Below, piece by piece: positions 31,314 to 42,059 of a stretch of DNA of 64,000 nucleotides. The stretch is from Limanda limanda. Taxonomy: Eukaryota > Chordata > Actinopteri > Pleuronectiformes > Pleuronectidae. The stretch's first letter is position 1; each line of letters opens with the position of its first letter. The notes under the pieces are model-generated. The model ran no database searches. It saw only the letters and a program-made list of their open reading frames with translations, and had not been told where the DNA came from. The stretch is from contig NC_083639.1 in the NCBI RefSeq assembly GCF_963576545.1, forward strand, positions 21,360,118 to 21,424,117. Reading direction: 5' to 3'. The translations under genes and the position numbers were made by a program.

Positions 31314-32042
31314 GGTCTTTCATATTAGGGTTGGTGTTTCCTTTCTCTAATGAGTCTTACACTGGAAATTCGCTGTTAATTCGTGGAATTGGCTTAAACA
31401 CAATTTCAGTGCCGTTGCACAATGTCTCTCTTGAGTGTGAGCTAGTGGAGGGTGACATAGTGCTTGGTGTTCGGCCTGCACTACCTATTGAGGGTATCTC
31501 ATTGGTGCTTGAGAACCAGCTGGCAGGTAGACGCATCTGGTCAGATACGTCTTCTCCTCTGGTGGTTACTGAAGAGCCGCTGTCCACCGACAAGACTGCA
31601 AAAAAGTATCCAAAGGTGTTTACCGCATGTGTAGTTACTCGCTCTGCCAGTCAAAAGACTGAAACTAACAGAGTGCAGTCAACTAAATCTAAAACTTTTT
31701 CGCTCACTGATTATCCTGTCTCTGTATCAAGTGAGGAATTGGCAGAAGAGCAAAAATCAGATGAGACATTGAAATCTCTGTTTGAACTCGTTGACAATGA
31801 AATATGGAATAAAGCGGGGGGTTACTTCATTAAAGACGGCATGTTGTTGAGGAAATGGTCTCCTCACGCCGATTGTTTTGTTGGTGATCCAATTGTCCAG
31901 GTGGTGGTTCCTGCTAAATTTCATCCGCTGGTACTCGAAACCGCTCATGATAAGCTCGCTGGTCATGCCAGTGTACAGAAAACGTATGATCGCATTTTGC
32001 GCTATTTCCACTGGCTGCGAGTTAAGCGTGACGTTGCCAGGT
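31314..32042 (+). pseudogene. Gypsy protease remainder plus H2C2 integrase finger
   Basis: Resumes the protease in frame after the insertion: SFILGLVFPFSNE, then LNTISVPLHNVSLECEL and GVRPALPIEGISLVL with LAGRRIWSD, the C-terminal half of this protease family. A linker containing FTACVVTRSASQ leads to VVVPAKFHPLVLETAHDKLA, GHASVQKTYDRILRYFHW and RVKRDVAR, the HHCC-type finger at the N-terminus of integrase (its first His-Gly pair is AHDKLAGH). The frame ends at 32042, where the element is deleted into LTR sequence. No RT lies between protease and integrase. Confidence 0.88.
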
Positions 32043-32064
32043 AAACCCAATGTGACCTTGAAGC

Positions 32065-32129
32065 GTCGTGTTACATGGTAAAACGTACTCCGTCCGCTCT
32101 GTTATGTCATTTCTACCCTAGGTGTGACA
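32065..32129 (+). repeat. 3' LTR remnant of the Gypsy element
   Basis: 65 bp equal to the end of the 5' LTR (GTGTTACATGGTAAAAC, CCGTCCGCTCTGTTATGTCA, GGTGTGACA). It is followed directly by the target duplication GCGGG. The rest of the LTR is deleted. Confidence 0.9.
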
Positions 32130-32539
32130 GCGGGTCTTTTCCCACAAAACCCGTCACTACGTCACACACTACAAACTTTCCTTAAAGGGGCAGGCCATAC
32201 CTCCAACACAAGACAACAGCTCTCGGTCTCATATAAAAATGGCAAGTGAAAGCAGAGAGACGCAGACTCAGCGATTACATCCGATTCACCTTATTATTAT
32301 CTGAGTGATTTTTACACACTGTCTGATAAAGATTCCGACAGTAAAGGCAAGGGGAGGTGATGGATAAAGTTTTCTTTAAAAAACAAGTTAAGTCTTTCAT
32401 TCTCACTTTCCACCTTTAAAACTATGAAATGAACTGAACTATGAACTAGTTCAGAATTTAAATGGTGAACTATTCATGTTTACTTGTATGAACTGAACTT
32501 TGAACTAGGTCATGAGAGGTGTGAACTTGCACAACACTG
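32130..32539 (+). mobile_element. Right half of the outer hAT-like element
   Basis: Contains a TATATAAAA box (about 32230) and a short frame with SDFYTLSDKDSDSKGKGR (about 32285-32350), similar to the acidic start of fish hAT transposases. The end has GAACT/GTTCA-rich subterminal sequence finishing ...TTGCACAACACTG at 32539. The transposase body is deleted. The Gypsy inserted between the CCAAT boxes (left half) and this TATA box. Confidence 0.55.
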
Positions 32540-32619
32540 CATCGTTGTTACTACGGTGCCCAACTTAAAATTTCTCAGTGCATTTCTTTGCATTGGTAGG
32601 CCAACCTTGATAAGATGAT

Positions 32620-32889
32620 TGTGGAGGTGAGGGGGTTGGGAGAGCACCCTCACCTGCACCACAGAGGATCAATCAGCACAGGTGAGAGCTGTTAGCTGAT
32701 TGGTCCTCACACTTTAAAAGGCAGCTTCTTTGCTGTCTCAGGGCACCTCAGAGACTCACAGACTTGTCACTTTGTGTGTGTTAAAGTTTATGTTTTTGAT
32801 CACGTATGTTGTCAAATAAATCTGTTAAAAAGGAATCATTCCGTCTCTGGCTGTGTGTGGAGAGCCCCTTGGCAAGCACCACTGCCACA
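32620..32889 (+). repeat. Solo LTR A (270 bp)
   Basis: Starts TGTGGAGGTGAGGGGG and ends GCACCACTGCCACA, with a perfect 5-bp duplication ATGAT (32615-32619 and 32890-32894). It has a TTTAAAAGG TATA-like box and AAATAAA. It is a close relative of 45898-46190. Five-base duplication and size fit a Gypsy-type LTR. Confidence 0.92.
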
Positions 32890-33037
32890 ATGATACAGAA
32901 TGATTGCGTCTTCAATGTATTCATAAATAGCGGTTACAGTGGCATGATTTAACTTCGTAGGTGTGTTGGTTACCTGTTGAATTGGCTTGTTTAACCATGG
33001 TAAGCTTCGGACAAGAGGGACTATGGGTGCTCATTTC
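32890..33037. other. Spacer, no feature
   Basis: Between solo LTR A and the next hAT end. Confidence 0.4.
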
Positions 33038-33074
33038 CAGTGGTGGAGGAAGTACTGAAGTCTAGTACTCAAGT

Positions 33075-34045
33075 AAATCAGAATCCTTTAACGGTCCCAC
33101 AGTGGGGAAATTTGAGGGTTTTACAGCAGCAGCGCAGGCACAGCACAACGAGCAAAAGAAAGAGCAAAACAACATAGTAAGAAACAAAAACAACAATGAG
33201 CAAAAAGTAAACAGTAAATAAGCAAATAAATAGTAAGTAGTAGAACAACTAAACAATACAAATAAATAAATTAAATTGCACGAATTGTGTTGTGTTCAAT
33301 GGGATCACAGCTGGTTGTACAGTCTGACAGCAGCAGGAAGGAAGGACCTGCGGTACCTCTCCCTCACACACCTGGGGTGAATCAGCCGGTGGCTGAAGGA
33401 GCTGTTTAGAGCTGCCAGGGTGTCCCGCATGGGGTGGGAGGAGTTGTCCATCAGGGAGGATAGCTTAGCAACCATCCTCCTGTATCCAGTGGACACCCCA
33501 GCACACTGCTGGCCTTCCTGATGAGCTTGTTAAGTCTCTTCCTGTCGGCTGTCGAGATGCTGCTGCCCCAGCAGGCCACTCCAAAGAAGATGGCTGATGC
33601 CACCACCGAGTCTAAGAAGGTCCTCAGGAGTGCTCCCTGCACACCAAAAGACCTCAGACTCCTCAGCAGATAGTCTGCTCTGTCCCTTCTTGTAAATAGC
33701 CTGTGTGTGATCAGTCCAGTCCAGTTAATTGTTTAGGTGAACACCCAGGTACTTATAGGATCTCACAATGTCAATGTCCGTTCCCTGGATGTTCACTGGT
33801 GTCGGAGGAGAGTGTTTACTCCGGCGGAAGTCCACCACCAGCTCCTTGGTTTTTCCAGAGTTGATCTGGAGGCAGTTCCACTGGCACCATGTTATGAAGT
33901 CCTGGTTCAGTTCTCTGTACTCCCTGTCATCACCGGCTGAAATGAGGCCGACGATTGCAGAGTCATCAGAGAATTTTTGCAGGTAGCAGTTAGTGGAGTT
34001 GTATGAGAAGTCCGAGGTGTAGATGGTGAAGAGGAATGGAGCAAG
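33075..34045 (-). pseudogene. Rex1-like LINE, 5'-truncated
   Basis: Minus strand. It begins inside the RT with LAPFLFTIYTSDF, KFSDDSAIVG (altered YADD), WCQWNCLQINSGKTKELVVD and KYLGVHLNN. After frame changes it carries LLRTFLDSVVASAIFFGVAC, NKLIRKASSVLGCPLD and RYRRSFLPAAVRLYNQL, the conserved C-terminus of Rex1/Babar LINEs. The 3' UTR ends at about 33075 with a CCCCACTGTGGGAC hairpin-like motif. The typical 5' truncation and several frameshifts make it dead. Confidence 0.85.
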
Positions 34046-34628
34046 TACCCAGGAAAATATATACAGTAAAAGTACTACATCAACAATCCTACTTAAGTAA
34101 AAAGTACTTACTTTTAAATTTACTTTAAGTATGAAAAGTAAAAGTACTCTCCAATGTCTAGGCTGTGCCATTTTGATAAAGAATGCAGATATAGCTACTG
34201 GTAATACTCATGCCTCTACAGATGTCACTACTAGTAATAATTATAAGCAACAACATTTGTTTATTGGAAAGGTTGGTGTACTTGTGCTTACCCTCTGTAA
34301 TACTGTTCACACTCTCTTACAATTCTACGGATGACAAGTTATCTACCAGGGATTATCTGCAAAATGAATACCATTAAGCCAAACTAATAAAGACAACATG
34401 TTATATCTTTAAATCTTTTATTTAATTGTAAACGTGTAAATACTGGAAACATGGAACATGAAAAACAACTGTAAAACTGGTCAGAACAAGGCAGATCTTA
34501 GAATGAGAAATTTAAAATGAAGGACCTTGAAATGAAAATTTGACCATTGGTCAGGCAGCCAACAGTTAGTCCAAAAAAATGGCCATCACAAGAACATGGC
34601 AGTATAAGTGCCATTCAGAGCCCTTGCA

Positions 34629-35000
34629 TTAACATAACCTTTTGTTCAATTTCAACAAGAGTTGGTTTTCAAAATTGTTGTACCCTATTCTGCCTCTTTT
34701 TGCAGAAAAAATATGCCCTGCTGTACTTAAGAGCCGTTCACATGCTGCAGAGGCAGGCAACGGCGTGTTGAGCTTAAGGGACAAATTGGCAATTGCGGGC
34801 ACTGACATTAGGGTGTCCATGGAGGTAGCTGAGTTCGCCAGGTAGGCATCCAGTTGTCTTGTGGTTTCCTGGACGTTTCTCTTCATAAGGACAAAAAAGT
34901 CCTCCTCCTCTGACCCGGAATTGCTAACTGGTGATGGGACCGGATCCGCCTCCATGTGTCTCTTGATGTAGTCCATGCCTACACAGAACAACCCAAACAC
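34629..35000 (-). pseudogene. hAT transposase C-terminal (hATC) fragment
   Basis: Minus strand: MEADPVPSPVSNSGSEEEDF, then LMSVPAIANLSLKLNTPLPA, SAACERLLSTAGHIFSAKRG and NNFENQLLLKLNKRL. The S.(A)CERLLSTAG..FS..R motif is the hAT dimerisation domain of the ZBED-like group. It is probably the last exon of the hAT that starts at 33038. Upstream exons are missing. Confidence 0.8.
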
Positions 35001-35067
35001 AGAATAAAGGAAACATTATTTTAAGAGTACTGTTTGTCTCTATAACCATCATGATAATCGTAATAAC

Positions 35068-35954
35068 TAGAGATGAGCCGGATACTCGGCTGAAACGAGT
35101 ATCCGGTACGGATAAAGCACTTTTGCCGATTACGAGTAATCGGAGTCATTATCTGTGCTCGGACTGAATGAAAAGCGTCACAGCGCTCCTCCCGTCACAC
35201 ACGGCTCTGCCTCTCAGTCACTCAGGTTCACTGCGCATCGGGACTGTTCCATAGGCTCAATCAAGGAAGCAGAAATGATTCGTTCATTTCCCGACTGGGT
35301 CTTCGGGTACGAGTCTTTTGAACATTTTTCACGAGACCTGCAATGGCTCAGTAGAGGGGCGCTGGAGATGCGAGGGACGTTCACTGTCTCCCGGAGAAAT
35401 GATCACTGTGTTTTTAGTATAGAAAGATGTGAATTATATTTGTTCACAAGTCATAATGACTGGTTTTGTTATTTTCACTTTACATTTACACTTACTTTAC
35501 AGTAAAGTAAACCTCTATTAAATACAGTACAACATGACAGTTTGTATGGTTTGAAATTGTCATCAATTATCACACTGGCATTTAATTATCACGGCAAACA
35601 ATTACACTGCACTAAACTTTAAGTGTTAATGTAAAGTTAAAATAACAAAACCAGTCTGTATGACTTGTGAACGAATATAATTCACGTCTTTCTATACTAA
35701 AAACACAGAGTGTTCATTTCTCCGGGAGACAGTGAACGTCCCTCGCATCTCACTCACACACACACACACACCGTGTGGAAATAAATTTAAAAAAAATAAA
35801 AATAAAAAAATCATGAAAATTTTTCATGTTGAACCAGCCCACTTCCGGGTTAAATCACACCCACTTCCGGGTTAGACCCCGCCCACTCCGAGTACGGATA
35901 CGGATAATTCATATGGTTAACAGATACAGATAATGCTGTACTCGCTCATCCCTA
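35068..35954. mobile_element. Foldback hAT MITE
   Basis: 887 bp. The ends are TAGAGATGAGCCGGATACTC and, in reverse, TAGGGATGAGCGAGTACAGC, with a perfect 8-bp duplication GTAATAAC (35060-35067 and 35955-35962). Inside, 35366-35482 and 35633-35750 are near-perfect inverted arms of about 117 bp around a 150-bp loop. A CA tract lies at 35751-35775. There is no transposase. Relatives of its internal sequence occur at 56640-57260. Confidence 0.93.
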
Positions 35955-36159
35955 GTAATAACTATGGCTGTGGTATTTTTTCTCCTAGTGACTATAATAT
36001 TTTTGGATCAACTGTCTGGAACAGGGTAGGTCCTTTGCCAGGCTTCCTTTACAATTGAACACTTGCCAATTTAATAACCATTTAAATGACTTGCCCAACT
36101 TCAGCAAGTCCTCATTGCTTGTCCACGATTTGCGAAACCTAGTCAGGAGTCATCACTGT

Positions 36160-36426
36160 CTAGTCCAACCAAAGGGATGCTACTAACTGGAGTACTTTGA
36201 GAACTGTAAGATCCTTAATTACAGTTGTAGAGGTCAGATTCACAAATATGTTCCCAAAATCCGTGTCCTTGTACTGCAATTTTATGAATCCCCCTAATCC
36301 AAATGCATTCGTGACCTCATTGATTAATTCTTCCAGTGAATTGTGAATCCCGTTGCGTAGCTCCATTCTCACGCTGCTGTCTTCACTCAGGATAACCAGC
36401 AATCGAACAGATGTGTTTTCCATCAT
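36160..36426 (-). pseudogene. CACTA second gene, PB1-like first exon
   Basis: Minus strand, MMENTSVRLLVILSEDSSVR, then IHNSLEELINEVTNAFGL, IKLQYKDTDFGNIFVNLTS and DLTVLKVLQ. It matches the PB1-like start of the second CACTA gene at 19099 onward (FRIIFGDDDVRKL..., YEDMDFGGQFFTL). It lies downstream of a transposase piece on the same strand, as in the complete element. The conserved block after the PB1 region is not seen here. Confidence 0.7.
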
Positions 36427-36819
36427 GGTGCCCTGTGAGAGAAAAAGAGAGAGAAATATGACTCAGTTGCTTTTTAATATTTGTAATAGTTAATATTTTC
36501 AACATTAAACTTAAGGTGATAATATATACAATGCAATAGAATATTATTTCCTGCTCCATCTCTCAGTAAACGTGTGCAGTAGATTTGGCTCCCGCAATAT
36601 TATAAAGGAATCTGTTGAACAAAGACCTCCTCAAGTAGGCTGACTGTTCGTCGCCACTGAAAAGCATCTGCATTAAACTCTTTTGTTTGCTCCAAGAAGT
36701 CCAAGAAGTGTCCTCATCTTCTGAGAAAGTGAAGAGCACCAACTTTAAATAATGAAAATATACTCTAGTGGAGTTAGAGAATAAAACCCTAAAGCAAAAT
36801 TTTTAATTACTTTTTTGTT

Positions 36820-38500
36820 GTGTTCCACTTTAAGACTGACCTTACACATGTATGTATCTTTTGAGTCTTATCAACCGCATTCCTCCAATTGTGTAGTCAG
36901 CCAATGGGTATGGATCGGACAGTTCATTCTGGTCAACCAGTCCCAACTTCCTCGTAGGACATGGTTTCAGTTAGTATGCCCTGAAATGTTCCCAGTACCA
37001 CGCACTCAGCTTTCTGACGATGAAAAGCAGGTTATCCTCGACAACAATCATCTGGGTTATTTCCACAAATTCTGGCAGCCCTGCCAATGAGCTAGGATCA
37101 TTCCATTCCTGTAGTTCAGTACGTCGCACTTTAAGCCAGGCATACACCATCCAACGCTGGGTGCCTCTGCTTCAGAGCAAATGCTATGTCCTCTTTTAAA
37201 ACATCAATGGGAAGACTTGAAACATTTGCTACTTCCAGGGGAGATTTAGGAAAACTACACATGTGAAGGTGATGTGCCATGAGAAACTGGTGTTTTTGTA
37301 CTAAGGACAGAAGTACACTTTTGAAGCAGGTTGTATGCCGCACAACTCTTTTGAAGAAGCTGTGCTTCGATTCGAAGCGCATGGTCCATAATGAAACCAA
37401 CGGTCCAAACTCACAGATTAAGTGAGGATAATGTTCTAAAAACTGGTGTTTAGGTCGAAAGTATGATTCAGGGAAAACCTCTTTGAATCTAACTCTGTGC
37501 TCAGAGATCTTCAAGTTCAAATATGCAATTGATACAACAATTTCTACAATGTCCTTCAAATCCGCAAGGAGTTTCCAGGCTGGTTCATCAGTGGGCACTT
37601 TCTGTCAAAGTAGTAGTGGAACAAATCTTATAAGGCACCAATTTTCATGTGCGTTTCCACCCATAGTTTTCCTGGATGCATAGGTCAGTGGAACAGAGTG
37701 GGGCCGATTGGTTTTATCAGTCCATTTATAGGGAAAATCTTCTATTGCCTTGTTTAAAGCGTCCAAAGTGAAAAAGTTTTTGGAAATGAATAGTCAGAAA
37801 GAGATATTTCAACCTGAACTATTCCTTTGAATAAATCATGGACAATGTCGGGAGGGAAACCACTAGGCACATTGAAAGTGGTAAGCTTTTCTGACAGAAC
37901 ACGTTTCCTCTGAACACCATAACATTTGTTCAAGGAATTTTCTTCAAGGGTTTTCAGATGATTTGTGTGAATCTCCTCAGTTAGAAAGCTCCAACTTCCT
38001 TGTCCTGAATTTCTGACCTATCTGCTGTACAAAACCTGCAAATATAGCTGCCATAAAACTCTCTACAAAACCAGCAATGCTGTGTGTGCCAAGGCTATCG
38101 GCAATAACACACTGCAATGTACCCTTCAAAGTTATTCCCAGCTTTTCCACAAAATCCCCATGTTCCAATGTTATGAGATCAGCAATCAAAGGCTCCAACA
38201 CTTTTTCGTTACCATAGACTTTAAAATCACTGCTATTGATCAATGCAGCCAAATGGATAGAGGACAATGAGGAGTGACAACCAGGTGGCAGATAGCCTAA
38301 TATCCAATACAAGGCACAGATTTTGTGTTTTCTACGGGATGTCCCAAGGGGATTGCAAATTTCAAAGTCGTCAACATACAAAATCACAGAAATTGCACAT
38401 TCTTTTGAGAAAATAGCATTACTTTTACAGAGGCGTCCATCTCAAAATGATCTATATACTTGTTTATCACTCTGCACTGGATGTTTTTCCTTCAAATGTA
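36820..38500 (-). pseudogene. CACTA transposase, central and C-terminal parts (second element)
   Basis: Minus strand. 38500-37977: ECAISVILYVDDFEICNPLG, KHKICALYWILGYLPPG, NEKVLEPLIADLITLEH and GTLQCVIADSLGTHSIAGF. A degenerate middle follows. 37598-37131: EPAWKLLADLKDIVEIVVS, KHQFLEHYPHLICEFGPLVS and RFESKHSFFKRVVRH. About 37085-36830: GLPEFVEITQMIVVEDNLLF and YPLADYTIGGMRL. It aligns end to end with the transposase at 16601-18951 but is clearly diverged, so it is another family member. Frameshifts and stops throughout. Its N-terminal half is missing at the pogo border (about 38505). Confidence 0.88.
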
Positions 38501-38504
38501 CCGT

Positions 38505-39600
38505 ACTTTCCGGATTATAGGCCGCACCTGCTAAAATTTCAAAGAAAAAATAAATTGTACATAAATAAGCCGCACCTGTCTATAAGCTGCAGGTGTCCCC
38601 GTTGAAACATGAGATATTAACACGGAAAGATGTTACAGGAAAGATTTTTTAAAACTTAATTAAATAAATGCCGGTAACATCCACAACATACGCAAATGAT
38701 TTTTTCAGAACACTGCTTTTAACAGTACTAAAGTTGTCTCCTTCAGTATCGGAATTGAACAGCCTGAGGGTATGTTATTCCTTCGTTACACATTTTATCA
38801 GCGAAAATATAGAAACCTACCATCAAAAGTCATTAATTTAAATAAAATAAATGCCGGTAACATACACAACATACGCAAATGCTTTTTTTCAGAACAGTGC
38901 TTTTAACAGTACTAAAGTTGTCTCCTTCGGTATCGGAATTGAACAACCTGAGGGTATGTAATTCCTTCGTTACACATTTTATCAGCGAAAATATAGGAAC
39001 CTACCAGCAAAAGTCATTAGTAATTAGTCGCCATCGTCCTCATATGCACTAAAACCATTGAAGTCCTCTTCTTCAGTGTCCGAATTAAAAAGCCTCAGAA
39101 TTGCTTCGTTGCACTCAGTCTCTCCTTCGTTGGCGCTTACAATGTCACTTTTCTCCCGAGGCAAATCCGCCATTGAACTTGCGCTGTCCTCCTCATCACG
39201 CAGCAGTCCAGCCCTTTCGGAACCCGTTGGTGATTGTAGATTCTCTGACACTTCTCCATGCTGGCATCCACTGGCAGACTTGAGAAAAAGTTGCTCTTCT
39301 CATGCGGCCAGTTTTTGTAAAGAATTTCGAGCCGCTCGTCGTCCAAGCCGCCTACTGAACTCGGAGTGCAATCTTAAATGAACGGTTCACACTAATGTCG
39401 AGGGGCTGCAAATACTTTGTTGTGCCCCCAGGAATCACAGCTGGAATTGAGTTTGTCTTCTTGCCGGCTGCTTTCACAGAATCTGTGATATGGGCCCTCA
39501 TGCTGATGTTGTTGTATTAAGGACAATGTTCAGCTGTGTGTCTTCATATCTGGAGGCAAAGTCGGATTTTATTTGGTCTTCCATGGCACCTGCATGACAC
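38505..39600 (-). pseudogene. Pogo/Tigger-like transposon fragment
   Basis: The left end GTACTTTCCGGATTATAGG follows a TA at 38512-38515. Minus-strand coding pieces: MRAHITDSVKAAGKKTNSIP-like and KYLQPLDISVNRSFK (about 39500-39375), the conserved LQPLDVS(V/I)N motif near the end of pogo DDE transposases. Next come SERAGLLRDEEDSASSMADL and an acidic tail ILRLFNSDTEEEDFNGF at 39251-39024. The N-terminal half and the right end are missing; hAT sequence begins near 39605. Inserted in, or fused to, CACTA sequence. Confidence 0.75.
38664..39018. repeat. 183-bp tandem duplication of the pogo tail region
   Basis: TAAATGCCGGTAACAT, CACAACATACGCAAATG and CTTTTAACAGTACTAAAGTT repeat with a 183-bp step (38667 and 38850). 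Each copy encodes LRLFNSDTEGDNFSTV on the minus strand, a relative of the acidic tail in the main frame (39058 area). So three successive copies of the tail exist. Confidence 0.85.
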
Positions 39601-39613
39601 GTTCTCCATCCTT

Positions 39614-40055
39614 CTACTCCAGACAGGAAAATAACTTCCATTTAAGAGGCAGCACAGAAGACAGTGTGGGTACCTTTTCTCCACTTAGTGAATCCGTTAG
39701 GTTACTTTTCGGGTCAAGTATCTCTCGAACAGTCTCTAAATTTGCCACATCTGAATCTTTTGGCATTAGATGCCACTTCTTTCTGTTTTCTGCCAAAACA
39801 GCAAAGACAGCTTGTTGCTGTTGACATAATCGGTCCACCATCTCAAAGGTGGAATTCCACCGGGTGGGCTCATCATGAATGAGCTTTTGCACAGGAACAT
39901 TTAAGAGCGTCTGTTTGTCTTTCAGGCTCCTTTGCATCTCAATTGACCGGGAAAATGCAGACAAGGTTGTCCGAAGCCTGGACAAGCTTGTTTTAATGTT
40001 GTCCAGGTCTAATGCCTTGCTCACTGCCAAACGTAGATTGTGTCCAAAACAGGGT
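39614..40055 (-). pseudogene. hAT transposase fragment
   Basis: Minus strand: CFGHNLRLAVSKALDLDN, IKTSLSRLRTTLSAFSRS, HDEPTRWNSTFEMVDRL and QQQQAVFAVLAENRKKWHLM. This is the region after the third catalytic residue of hAT transposases (CxxHxLxL, TRWNS). It is joined at its N-terminal side to CACTA coding sequence at about 40055, in a frame that happens to stay open. No hAT ends are visible. Confidence 0.85.
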
Positions 40056-40860
40056 ATACATTGTACTGTGCCTTTAATATTTTTTTCCAATTTGTGGGAC
40101 AAACACCCCATGCTCCTCAAAGACAACCAGATCACGCAAAAGAGGTTCAAGCACTTTTCCATATCCATATTCCTTGATGTAGCTACTTTTACACAGTAAT
40201 GCCAAGTAGATGGATGATAAAGAAGGAATGCTGGCCTGGGGATAAGTTGCTCAAAATCCAGTATATCGCGCAAAATTTCAACATTTTCTGAGACGTCTGT
40301 CTGAAAACTTGACTTTGTCTCTAGCTCGGCTTCTTCATTGTATTCATTTTCAGCTGAAAGACTTGCATTTTTAAAACCGTCTCTTACTACACCTATGCCA
40401 GGTTTAAAGTTATTGTAAGAGTAGCCGTGGTGCTTTCTATTTTTATGCAATTTAAATCCCGTAAATGTTTGTCATGAAAGTACAACTGTTGAACATACAA
40501 GGTACTGTTTCAGTGGCTTTGAGATGCAAATGTGCAAAATATTCCTTTTCAGAGGCAACTTCAGAGAACCCACAAAAAAGACAGTTGAATGTGGCCAATG
40601 ATAATGTTTGTCGAGATGTCTCTATTATGAGCTCTGCCGACATGTGACCTAAGTGCATTCCATGATTTAAATGTACATGGACAACTGATATATGGCCAAG
40701 GATATGGGTGCCTGCGCCCATAATGTGGATGTTTTAACCTATAATGTTTAAGTAACTGGCCCCTAGTAAAAGTCTTTGAACTGCAACCTTTACAGTGCCA
40801 CATTCCAATATGGGGTGAAAAACAACCAGAAAGAGGTATCAGTAAAGTAAACCTCAATTG
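40055..40860 (-). pseudogene. CACTA transposase N-terminus with two C2H2 fingers
   Basis: Minus strand from about 40860: MWHCKGCSSKTFTRGQLLKH, YRLKHPHYGRRHPYPWP and CPCTFKSWNALRSHVGRAH form the first finger region. FNCLFCGFSEVASEKEYFAH and MFNSCTFMTNIYGI then KHKNRKHHGYSYNNFKPG form the second. After an acidic stretch (SENVEILRDILDFEQL) an internal deletion jumps to IPSLSSIYLALLCKSS and YGYGKVLEPLLRDLVVFEEH. The finger block corresponds to the part absent from the 16601-18951 transposase. Probably the upstream portion of the same insertion as 36820-38500, now separated by pogo and hAT sequence. Confidence 0.75.
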
Positions 40861-42059
40861 TAAAACTATGGGGCCATGATTGCAACAAACCTATTTGCAA
40901 ATGTGAGTGGAGAGTCTGTTTATCAATCCATGTAATGAGATTTGTAAATGTATGAAATAATCTCTAAATGTGTACTGAGATTTGTGAATTTTCCAGGAAT
41001 CTGTAAATAGTTATTCGGATTCAGTTTGTGAAATCAAAAGAAAAAAATAATAAAAACCAGGGTATTGATATTTCTGAATGTGTATGCAAATTAGTACATG
41101 TTTAAATAGATCTGTTAATTAAGAAAAAAAGACTAATCAAATGTGAATGATTAAACACCAGAGCACCTGAGCGGAGCCAGAGGGAGTGAGGAGTGTGAGT
41201 GGTTGGACATTTGTAAATATTTTTGCTATAATAATGCCCCATTATATAACAGTTTTCTTAAGAAAAGTCTAACTGTTAACATACCACATAAAGGCTCAGC
41301 AGTGCCAGCTCAATGAAGGAGGGAGAAGATACAGGTTGTCACAGCTATAATCTGAAATTCAACATAAAAAAGGAGCCATCAACTAAATTAAATTGATTTC
41401 ATTTTTCTGTTACGTTTTTGTGGCTTCGCGGAAGCACACATGCAGGTGATGCGTTCAAGTGAGGAACCTGTGAATGGAAGACGTTTCAACTAAACACAAC
41501 ATTTTATTTATATTATTATGTGTCATTCACTTAATTAAAACGTGTTCATAAACGTTTAACAAACTGGTTTGCTTTACAAACGGTGAACACCTGAAGACTT
41601 TGGCTTGGTTGTCCCCTGTTAGTCCGTAAGGTGAACCCTGTTATCGTTTCATCCCGCTCCACAGTCTGGCATCTACACAATCTTTAGCTCATAAAAAATA
41701 ACGAGTGGTGTTAAGCTACCAAAAAAAAGTTTGTCGCTGACATTCCAGTCGATTGTCGATGCGTCTATGTTTTATGCAGAACTAGTTTCTTCAGAGCGTA
41801 ATAGGATTTTGGTCGCGAGTGGTGGCACGGTTTGACACGTGATCGTTCGACACCAATGAGGTAGCTGCTTTTTGTCAACAGAAAAGCAAAATAGCGGCTC
41901 CCATGGTTAGATTCAACGTTACCGATAAAGAGGAAAACACCCGAACTTCCTCAAAAGTGGGCCAAATGGATTCTAAACAGTGCTGCATATATAGCCGCGT
42001 CCAAGAAGAACAATGAGGCAAATATACTGACGATCTAACATGGACTGTGAACACCCAGC
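40861..42059. other. No gene; AT-rich AATCTGTAAATGTG motifs
   Basis: 40920-41120 holds repeated short words (ATTTGTAAATGTATGA, AATCTGTAAATAG, TTCTGAATGTGTATG) similar in style to the CACTA intron repeat at 20406-20690. From 41400 the base composition rises. The stretch could include the CACTA 5' end, but I cannot place it. Confidence 0.4.

Larger units (their letters stand above)
7820..32129 (+). mobile_element. Ty3/Gypsy element (Gmr1-like domain order), split by a 21.6-kb insertion
   Basis: The limits are set by a 5' LTR starting TGTGACGG, a 3' LTR remnant ending GTGTGACA, and a perfect 5-bp duplication GCGGG (7815-7819 and 32130-32134). Internal parts in order are a PBS, gag with zinc knuckle, aspartic protease, then an H2C2-integrase segment. 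No reverse transcriptase lies between protease and H2C2. That is the order of Gmr1-like Gypsy elements, in which integrase precedes RT. An internal deletion removes everything from just after the H2C2 finger to the last about 65 bp of the 3' LTR. A hAT-bounded segment (9662-31305) splits the protease. The element is inactive. Confidence 0.85.
33038..35000 (-). mobile_element. hAT element fragment with Rex1 insertion
   Basis: The left end at 33038 is CAGTGGTGGAGGAAGTACTG, the known hAT-style CAGTGGTGG(A/G) end. The family's subterminal AGTACT/AAGTAAAAGTA motifs continue after the Rex1 insertion at about 34060-34150. A hATC-coding segment in minus orientation follows (34629-34990). The 5' part of the transposase and the right end are not found. 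Confidence 0.65.
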
